Assembly: GCA_013289165.1 (NCBI GenBank)
Contig: JABDAL010000019.1
Span: 1-33,936 of the forward strand
Direction of reading: 5' to 3'
Length of the DNA stretch: 33,936 nucleotides
Source of the DNA: Bacteroidota bacterium
GTDB lineage: Bacteria; Bacteroidota; Bacteroidia; JABEUT01
A program made the position numbers and the translations under genes. Below the pieces are notes generated by a model that had not been told where the DNA came from, ran no database searches, and worked only from the letters and a program-made list of their open reading frames with translations. This document shows positions 27,476-33,936 of this stretch, piece after piece; position 1 is the first letter of the stretch, and each line of letters starts with the position of its first letter.

Positions 27476-29614
27476 CTACGATAGTTTCAGGGATATTCTT
27501 TCTCCTTTTGTATAAATTGTTCCCGGCTCAAGAGATTGTTCTTTTACTGCTCCCGAACCTTTAATACTAACTCTCAGATGGGCACTCTCCAATAAGTAAA
27601 TGGCATCTTCTGCATTCATATTTCTTAGGTCAGGGATAATGCCTTTTTCCAACTGCCTTTGCGGATTGCAACCGGTAATTGTAAGTGTAGAATCCTGCAT
27701 ACCAAATTCGAGCCAGGGAGAAGCATCGGCAGGTTCTTTACTTATTAAATCAAGCGCCTGGAAAACTTTATATGTATCATCCGCATTGCCATTTTTCACA
27801 AAAAGATTATTATTTTTTGCTTTATGGATTGTATCATCGATGGCAGGGTCAATCTTGATACTGTTTGCATACACCTTATCCGCAATTTCCCGGAAAATAG
27901 GCCCTGCCGTAATATTCCCGTAATACCCGTCAGCAGAGGGGGAATTAACTACCACCATGCAGGAGTACTGGGGATTATCTGCCGGGAAATATCCTACGAA
28001 CGATGCCCGGTAATCTGCTTTCGCTTTTACTTTATATTGTCCCTTCGAAGCAATTTGTGCAGTACCTGTTTTTCCGGCAATTTGGTATACAGTATTTTTC
28101 AGATTACTTGCAGTGCCTCTTAACACAACACCTTCCAGCAGTTTGCGTAATTTTTTTAACGTGTTAGAAGAACATATGGCAGGATTCATTATCACAGGCT
28201 CAAAGTTCCTCACCACTTTACCATCTCTTACTATAGCATCTACAAACTGGGGCTTCACCATCACCCCATTATTTGCCACAGCATTATACACTGTTAAAGT
28301 TTGCAGGGGAGTTATGGTAAGTCCATACCCTACGGAGAGCCAGGGAAGCGTAGTTCCATACCAGTGCTTATCGCCCGGGTTAGGTATCATGGGCATTCCC
28401 TCCCCCGGAATACTCAAGTGCAAGGGCTGATTAATTCCGAGACGACATAAGCCATCTACAAATTTTTGCGGCTGGTTGGAATAGTGCTTATATATCACTT
28501 TTGAAATTCCCACATTCGATGAAAGCTCAAACGCACGCTGTACACTCACCATTCCACTCTCTGCGTCATGTTCCGCATCCTTCATCACTCTGTCGTAATA
28601 CGCATGGCTGCCACCTTCAATATTCACCGTATCCGTAGGATTTACCAGCCCGTCCTCCATGGCTACAAGCAGCGAGAACAATTTAAATGTTGACCCCGGC
28701 TCCATAGATTCACCCGTAACATAATTATACATTTCTTCATAGGTATTCGACATACTCACCGAATCCTTTCTCGTAAGATTGGCAATGGCAAGCACCCTGC
28801 CAGTTTTCACTTCCATTAATACTACACAACCATGGTCAGCATGATGTTTTATAAGTTGTGTGCGCAGTGCATTCTCCGCCACATCCTGGTAATTCACATT
28901 GATAGTAGATATTATGTCGCAGCCATTTTGAGGTTGAAGGTTCTGGCTATTATCCAGCGGAACCCAAATGTTACCTGCTGTTCTTGTCATCAGGCCCTGC
29001 CCGTCGACTCCGGCAAGATAAGAACTGTATGCACCCTCTAATCCTACAGGCTGAACATTGTCACGCTCATAGCCAATGGTACGTTCTGCAAGGTCCCTGA
29101 AGGGAAGCTCGCGGCGATTATTTTCCTCCACAATTAATCCTCCTTTATATTTTCCCATGCGGATAAGCGGAAAACGTTTCAGCTTTTGCAGGTCATCATA
29201 CGAAATAGATTTATGCAGCATCACATAACGCTCTCCATTGTCTCGTGCGGTTTTCAAGACTTTATAATATTCATTCCATGACTTATCTTTAAAAAGTGAA
29301 GCAAGGCAAATACTTAGCGAATCAAGCTTACCATCGAAAACCTCGTCGGTCATATACTCCGTATTCACATCCATAGCCACATCATAATAGGGTAATGAAG
29401 TGGCAAGCAGGTTACCATCTTCCGCATAAATATTTCCGCGCACAGCAGGGATAGTACGGAATGATGTAGTAAAATTCGCTTCTTCTTGTCTCCATTTATT
29501 GCCCTGCACATGCTGTATATAAAACACACGCAGGCAAATGGCAATACCGATAAAGCTCACCAGTGTATACAAAAGATACGTGCGGATCAATATGTCTTTT
29601 CTCGCTTCCATCAA
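27476..29614 (-). CDS. ftsI: Class B penicillin-binding protein FtsI (PBP3-like) with C-terminal PASTA domain
   Basis: SxxK motif MEPGSTFKLFSLLVAMEDG, SxN motif ELSSNVGISKVIY, KTG motif IAGKTGTAQIA; C-terminal IIPDLRNMNAEDAIYLLESAHLRVSIKGSGAVKEQSLEPGTIYTKGERISLKLS (PASTA). Confidence 0.96.
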   Translation of the reverse strand: MMEARKDILIRTYLLYTLVSFIGIAICLRVFYIQHVQGNKWRQEEANFTTSFRTIPAVRGNIYAEDGNLLATSLPYYDVAMDVNTEYMTDEVFDGKLDSLSICLASLFKDKSWNEYYKVLKTARDNGERYVMLHKSISYDDLQKLKRFPLIRMGKYKGGLIVEENNRRELPFRDLAERTIGYERDNVQPVGLEGAYSSYLAGVDGQGLMTRTAGNIWVPLDNSQNLQPQNGCDIISTINVNYQDVAENALRTQLIKHHADHGCVVLMEVKTGRVLAIANLTRKDSVSMSNTYEEMYNYVTGESMEPGSTFKLFSLLVAMEDGLVNPTDTVNIEGGSHAYYDRVMKDAEHDAESGMVSVQRAFELSSNVGISKVIYKHYSNQPQKFVDGLCRLGINQPLHLSIPGEGMPMIPNPGDKHWYGTTLPWLSVGYGLTITPLQTLTVYNAVANNGVMVKPQFVDAIVRDGKVVRNFEPVIMNPAICSSNTLKKLRKLLEGVVLRGTASNLKNTVYQIAGKTGTAQIASKGQYKVKAKADYRASFVGYFPADNPQYSCMVVVNSPSADGYYGNITAGPIFREIADKVYANSIKIDPAIDDTIHKAKNNNLFVKNGNADDTYKVFQALDLISKEPADASPWLEFGMQDSTLTITGCNPQRQLEKGIIPDLRNMNAEDAIYLLESAHLRVSIKGSGAVKEQSLEPGTIYTKGERISLKLS

Positions 29615-30030
29615 CGTTTTTTCGTATTGCTGTTATACACAATTATTTTAGCCGGGGGAACAACTGCTTCCTTCGGGCCGGATACCCCGGTTGCTTTATT
29701 CACTTCCGATTCTTTGCTTAAATACATCAGCTTATCTTTTGCTATAATGTACTGTGTGCGCAGTTCGGTAATACTGTTATCCAGCGAATCTAAATCTTTC
29801 AGGCGGCTGTGAGCGTAGTATCCATTGGCTATATAAAGCATCCCCAGGAAAGCTACATACAACAGGAAAGGCAGAGATTTAATTGTGTTCTCTCCTTCCA
29901 AAAAGCCACCGCTGATGATGGACAGGAACCCGCGCCTTACCTTATTCACTGGCTTGCGTACCTCCGGCTCACTCATATCGGCAACCGGTACTTGCTCTTC
30001 CTGTTCTATGTCTGTTATGAGCCTGTTCAT
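29611..30030 (-). CDS. FtsL-like bitopic division protein
   Basis: 139 aa, single TM (FLLYVAFLGMLYIANGYYA) followed by short coiled coil, located between rsmH and ftsI with 4-nt overlaps on both sides. Confidence 0.8.
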   Translation of the reverse strand: MNRLITDIEQEEQVPVADMSEPEVRKPVNKVRRGFLSIISGGFLEGENTIKSLPFLLYVAFLGMLYIANGYYAHSRLKDLDSLDNSITELRTQYIIAKDKLMYLSKESEVNKATGVSGPKEAVVPPAKIIVYNSNTKKR

Positions 30031-30929
30031 GCTGTTTTTTCTGCAATTCGTAGTTTAGCGCTTCTTGCCCTGTTATTCAATTCCACTTCCTTCTCTTTAG
30101 GAATAATTGGTTTACGGGTGACGGGATTAAATGGGCGTATGTCATGACCATACATATTTTTTTGAGGGATGCCTTCAAAATTTCCGGCACGCATGTAATT
30201 TTTTACTAGTCGGTCTTCTAACGAATGGTAGGAAATTACGGCCAGTCTTCCGCCCGCATTCAACAGCTCTGCACTTTGCCTCAATAATTCTTTCAGGGCA
30301 CCCATCTCCTCATTAAGCTCTAAGCGTAACGCCTGGAAAACTTTTGCGAGATACTTATTAGGATGTTGCACGGGTGTGCATTCTTTTATCGCTGCTATCA
30401 ATTCTGCCGTAGTGTGAATGGGCTTCTCCCCTCTTGCTTTTGTAATCACATGCGCCAGGCGGTGGGCATTGGCAATTTCCCCATATTCTGAAAAAATGAG
30501 TGTAAGTTTTGAAACCGTGTAAGAGTTTATAATATCTGCCGCTGTGTGGGCTTCCGAAGTATCCATTCGCATGTCGAGAGAGGCGTTGAACCGGGTGGAG
30601 AAGCCGCGTTCGGGTGTATCAATTTGGTGAGAAGATACCCCCAGGTCGGCAATAATGCCATCCACTTGGGTTATACCTTTTGCATTCAACTCTCTCTTCA
30701 TGTACCTAAAATTGGCATGTATGGTATGTAATTTTTTATCCGGTTTACTATTTTTTAATGCGTTTGTGTCCTGGTCAAAAACAAATAATTTCCCTTCCCT
30801 TAATCTTTCCAAAATTGCATTTGCATGTCCCCCTCCTCCGTATGTTGCATCTACATATATGCCCCCGTGCTTTACATTCAATCCCTCTATACTTTCTTCC
30901 AGCAGCGCAGGCCTGTGATACGCCTCCAT
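30027..30929 (-). CDS. rsmH: 16S rRNA (cytosine(1402)-N(4))-methyltransferase
   Basis: YHRPALLEESIEGLNVKHGGIYVDATYGGGGHANAIL...DGIIADLGVSSHQIDTPERGFSTRFNASLDMRMD...LAVISYHSLEDRLVKNYMR. Confidence 0.97.
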   Translation of the reverse strand: MEAYHRPALLEESIEGLNVKHGGIYVDATYGGGGHANAILERLREGKLFVFDQDTNALKNSKPDKKLHTIHANFRYMKRELNAKGITQVDGIIADLGVSSHQIDTPERGFSTRFNASLDMRMDTSEAHTAADIINSYTVSKLTLIFSEYGEIANAHRLAHVITKARGEKPIHTTAELIAAIKECTPVQHPNKYLAKVFQALRLELNEEMGALKELLRQSAELLNAGGRLAVISYHSLEDRLVKNYMRAGNFEGIPQKNMYGHDIRPFNPVTRKPIIPKEKEVELNNRARSAKLRIAEKTA

Positions 30930-30972
30930 TAATTAGCAATTTTTAATTCCTGGTTGCAATTGCTTTTCATTA

Positions 30973-31437
30973 CTAATTACTACTTTTTGATTGCGTATTC
31001 CCCATCACCTGTTCTGCCAGCGATGCAAAATCATCTGCCCCCTCTTTCATAAACTTATCGTACTCTCCTTTCGACCATATTTCTATCCTGTTGGAGTGAG
31101 CAAAAAGAATTGCCTCCTTGTCAATGCCTGCATATTGCATCAGGGCTTTAGGAAGCAATACCCTTCCCGAAGCATCTACTTCCACTTCAGTAGCACCGTT
31201 ATTAAACTTGCGCACAAACTCACGGTTTTGCTTTACAAACAGGTTTAATTCATTTATCTGCGCTGTAATTTTTTCCCACTCTTTACGCGGGTACAGGTTT
31301 AGTTGTTTTTCAAACCCACGGTTGATGACGAACTTCTTTTGTTCCTTGGCAGGCAACTGCTTCTTGAGCCCCGTAGGAAGCATAAGCCTCCCCTTCTCAT
31401 CCACCTTGCATTCGTATTCTCCTATTAGTGCGCCCAC
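30973..31437 (-). CDS. mraZ: Transcriptional regulator MraZ (GTG start)
   Basis: IGEYECKVDEKGRLMLPTGLKKQLP...VEVDASGRVLLPKALMQYAGIDKEAILFAHSNRIEIWSKGEYDKF; two DxxGR half-motifs. Start codon read from sequence is GTG at 31437-31435. Confidence 0.95.
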   Translation of the reverse strand: MGALIGEYECKVDEKGRLMLPTGLKKQLPAKEQKKFVINRGFEKQLNLYPRKEWEKITAQINELNLFVKQNREFVRKFNNGATEVEVDASGRVLLPKALMQYAGIDKEAILFAHSNRIEIWSKGEYDKFMKEGADDFASLAEQVMGNTQSKSSN

Positions 31438-31476
31438 CGCCTTTTATTTATTGTGGTGTAAAGGTAAACCAAAAAT

Positions 31477-31502
31477 TCCCACATTTTACCACTTTTCCCC
31501 AC
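31477..31502 (-). promoter_or_regulatory. Candidate MraZ-binding box array upstream of mraZ
   Basis: Minus strand GTGGGGAAAAGTGGTAAAATGTGGGA: three GTGGKR units (31502-31497, 31492-31487, 31482-31477) at exact 10-nt period, overlapping the expected -33 region of a TACCTTTA (31466-31459) -7-like element. Confidence 0.65.
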
Positions 31503-31832
31503 CTGTTAATAACTTTTACCATAAGTGCATAACAAAACAATCCCCGAAAAGCCCATAATTAAAAGGCTTTAGAGGGTATATTAAGAAGAGAAAAAAGCTT
31601 AATAGGTAATATTACCCCAGCGTTACGATTGTTAAAAACTCGTAAAACAACAAGCCCGAAAGCCTCTTTTAAAGGGAGATTTTATAGATGGAAAAATGTG
31701 AGGTGGGAAAAAGGGGGAAAGAATAATCGAGATAAGTTTTTCACAACAGATAAATTAATAAATAAATGGATACAAATATTTTACAATAAAATTCAGGCTA
31801 TTTTTGTCGAAGAAAGCAAGAGAGTTTAGCCT

Positions 31833-32336
31833 CTATATCACTCCCCTCTTCCCCAACTCAATAACATCCATGTTTTTTATATCGCTTCCGTCAATGGCAA
31901 AGCGCACCATCGTACGTACGTTGTGGAAGCCATGCTGGCCTGCTGCACCGGGGTTAATGTGTAGCAGGTTTAGTTTGTTATCAAAAATTACTTTTAATAT
32001 ATGTGAGTGCCCGCAAATAAAAATATCAGGCTTTATTTCCTGCAACATCTTTTTCAAACCTGGAGTATAATTGGGCGGGTATCCTCCTATGTGGGTAATC
32101 CAAACTTTTTTATTCTCGCAGATGAAGTGTTGGCTTTCGGGGCAAACTGTGCGCACTACTGTTCCGTCAATATTTCCGTACACCGCTTTCAATGGTTTAA
32201 TGTTGGTAAGCGTGTCTACTACTTTTATACTTCCAATATCGCCTGCATGCCATATTTCATCTGCCTGCTCCGCATAGCGGCAAATAACATCATCCATATA
32301 TCCATGTGTGTCGGAAAGAAGTAAAATCTTGCGCAT
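31833..32336 (-). CDS. YfcE/MJ0936-family metallophosphoesterase
   Basis: KILLLSDTHGYMDD, HAGDIGS, VYGNIDG, FICGHSHILKV, HINPGAAG metal-binding motifs. Confidence 0.92.
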   Translation of the reverse strand: MRKILLLSDTHGYMDDVICRYAEQADEIWHAGDIGSIKVVDTLTNIKPLKAVYGNIDGTVVRTVCPESQHFICENKKVWITHIGGYPPNYTPGLKKMLQEIKPDIFICGHSHILKVIFDNKLNLLHINPGAAGQHGFHNVRTMVRFAIDGSDIKNMDVIELGKRGVI

Positions 32337-32371
32337 ACGAGGACTAAAGTAAGTATTTGCACGAAATTACC

Positions 32372-32379
32372 TACCTTTG
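32372..32379 (+). promoter_or_regulatory. Bacteroidota -7-type element upstream of the M1 peptidase gene
   Basis: TACCTTTG, matching TAnnTTTG, 18 nt upstream of ATG 32398. Confidence 0.5.
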
Positions 32380-32397
32380 AATAGTCAATTTCTCTGC

Positions 32398-33936
32398 ATG
32401 AAAAGAACGATACGCTTTTTATTTCTTCCCCTGTTATTTATTTCCGGTTTTTCAGTCAGCAGGGCAGCCTGCTTTACTAAGCCACTTATCCCCGACACGA
32501 ATGGGTTGCGTAGTGATACTATTAATGTAATAAGCTATACTATCAACCTCAATGTTACCGATTTTGTAACGGACACACTTCGTGGAAATACCATTGTAAA
32601 ATTCGTTCCTAAAATGAATGGCATTAAAACACTCAGTCTTGACTTACTCCATTTTAAAGTAGATTCTATATTTATAGGTGCCACACATTTAAAATATTCG
32701 TATGACGATACCTTGCTCATTATAACGCTTCCAAAAACTGAAAACATAGGAGACACGAGTAGTGTGAGTGTCTATTATCATGGCAAGCCCGTGATAGATG
32801 CATCGGGCTGGGGCGGGTTTTATTTTTCCGGCGGATATGCTTTTAACCTGGGCGTTGGATTTACTGTAAAGCCCCACAACTTTGGCAGGTCATGGTATCC
32901 CTGCTTCGATAACTTTATTGCCAAATCAACTTTTGTTTTCAATATAACTACCGATACTGCTAACCTGTCATTCTGCAATGGCTACCTTACAAAGGACGTG
33001 GTATCGGGTGCGCTGCGTACCCGCACATGGAACATGCCTTATAAAATATCAAGCTACCACGCCAGCGTAGATGTGGCACCCTATACTACCATGCGCGATA
33101 CCTTTCGCGGGATAGATACTATCCCCATAACTGTTGCCGCCGAACCGGGCGATACGGCAAGTGTAAGAGCTTCGTTTGTACATCTCCATAATGCTATTTC
33201 CATATTTCAAAATTGCTATGGCAGATACCCCTGGAACAAAGTTGGCTACTCCATGGTATCTTTTAATGGTGGCGCTATGGAACATGCTACCAATATTGCC
33301 TTTCCGGTATTGGCAGCCAATGGAACTACCGACTACGAAGCAAACATTATGGCCCATGAGCTGTCGCATCATTGGTGTGGAGATTTGGTTACCTGCAGCT
33401 CGGCAGAAGATATGTGGTTGAATGAGGGTTTCGCTGTTTTTAACCAGAGTATTTTTACGGAATATGTGTATGGCGACTCTGCCTATAATACATATACAAA
33501 AGCTAATCACGAACCCACGATACATTATTGTGCCATTGCCGATCATGGCTATTGGCCCCTTTCAGGCGTGCCACAGCCCTATACGTATGGCAACCTGAAT
33601 ATGTGGGTAAGCACCAGCTACGATAAAGGAGCTGACATATTTCACACCTTGAGAACGTATTTGGGTGACAGTGCCTTTTTTAAAGGGATGAAATATTATT
33701 TTTCCCGGCACATGTACCAGCCGGTAAGTGCCGACACCCTGAAAAATAGTTTGCAGCGCTCGTCGGGTTACAACCTCACCAATTTTTTTAATAACTGGAT
33801 ATTTGCCCCGGGCTTTCCACAGTTCTCTGTCGATTCTATGCAGGTAAACCCAAATGGAAATAGTTACAATGCTACTGTTTACATAAAGCAAAAGCTGATG
33901 GGCGCTCCATCTTATTATACCAATGTTCCGGTAGAA
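32398..33936 (+). CDS. M1-family metallopeptidase (aminopeptidase N-like), truncated by window edge
   Basis: Hand translation from ATG at 32398 gives 513 codons without stop; signal peptide MKRTIRFLFLPLLFISGFSVSRA; GGAMEHATN (GxMEN-like) and zinc motif IMAHELSHHWCGDLVTCSSAEDMWLNEGF (HExxH-x18-E). Not in the ORF track because the stop is outside the window. Confidence 0.95.
   Translation, partial: MKRTIRFLFLPLLFISGFSVSRAACFTKPLIPDTNGLRSDTINVISYTINLNVTDFVTDTLRGNTIVKFVPKMNGIKTLSLDLLHFKVDSIFIGATHLKYSYDDTLLIITLPKTENIGDTSSVSVYYHGKPVIDASGWGGFYFSGGYAFNLGVGFTVKPHNFGRSWYPCFDNFIAKSTFVFNITTDTANLSFCNGYLTKDVVSGALRTRTWNMPYKISSYHASVDVAPYTTMRDTFRGIDTIPITVAAEPGDTASVRASFVHLHNAISIFQNCYGRYPWNKVGYSMVSFNGGAMEHATNIAFPVLAANGTTDYEANIMAHELSHHWCGDLVTCSSAEDMWLNEGFAVFNQSIFTEYVYGDSAYNTYTKANHEPTIHYCAIADHGYWPLSGVPQPYTYGNLNMWVSTSYDKGADIFHTLRTYLGDSAFFKGMKYYFSRHMYQPVSADTLKNSLQRSSGYNLTNFFNNWIFAPGFPQFSVDSMQVNPNGNSYNATVYIKQKLMGAPSYYTNVPVE

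Noticed and set aside
31629-31829. 66-aa plus-strand ORF in the mraZ upstream gap
   Set aside because: Starts at a non-ATG codon, Lys/Arg-rich low-complexity translation typical of AT-rich non-coding DNA; no start context or homology recognisable.
31908-31923. Palindromic CGTACGTACG tract
   Set aside because: Lies inside the YfcE-like coding sequence (VRTM codons); short and explained by coding, no repeated copies noticed.
33049-33891. Two minus-strand ORFs (165 and 109 aa) at the right edge
   Set aside because: Antisense to the M1 peptidase frame, which carries complete catalytic motifs.
1-33936. CRISPR arrays, tRNA/rRNA genes, insertion sequences, toxin-antitoxin or defence islands
   Set aside because: Looked for regularly spaced repeats, cloverleaf-like GGTTCRANNC signals, transposase-like ORFs and terminal inverted repeats; none seen. 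The window is mostly conserved core genome.

Overview
The window is a gene-dense chromosomal segment with the hallmarks of a Bacteroidota (Bacteroidetes) genome. About half of it (15978-31437, minus strand) is a near-complete division/cell-wall (dcw) cluster in the order mraZ-rsmH-ftsL-like-ftsI(PASTA)-murE-mraY-murD-ftsW-murG-murC-ftsQ-ftsA-ftsZ. The other half is housekeeping and lineage-specific genes: coaD, a thioredoxin-fold lipid/periplasm-type protein, a DPP-IV family peptidase (truncated at the left edge), a split transketolase with a VWA-protein gene between its halves, ychF, a DUF4340-like protein, dnaN, purS, trmB, an SDR-type threonine dehydrogenase-like gene, a coiled-coil membrane protein plus a polytopic GT39-like protein, a saccharopine/alanine dehydrogenase-like gene, a YfcE-like phosphoesterase and an M1 metallopeptidase (truncated at the right edge). 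The two edge-truncated genes are absent from the supplied ORF track; I recovered them by hand translation. Two genes are split by apparent +1 indels in 6-nt A/T homopolymers. I see no CRISPR, tRNA, rRNA, transposon or defence system, and no strong evidence for a wholly undescribed system. The best candidates for follow-up are the tktN-vwa-tktC operon, the redox-dead thioredoxin-fold protein with a frameshift, the MraZ-box array upstream of mraZ, and the coiled-coil/GT pair.
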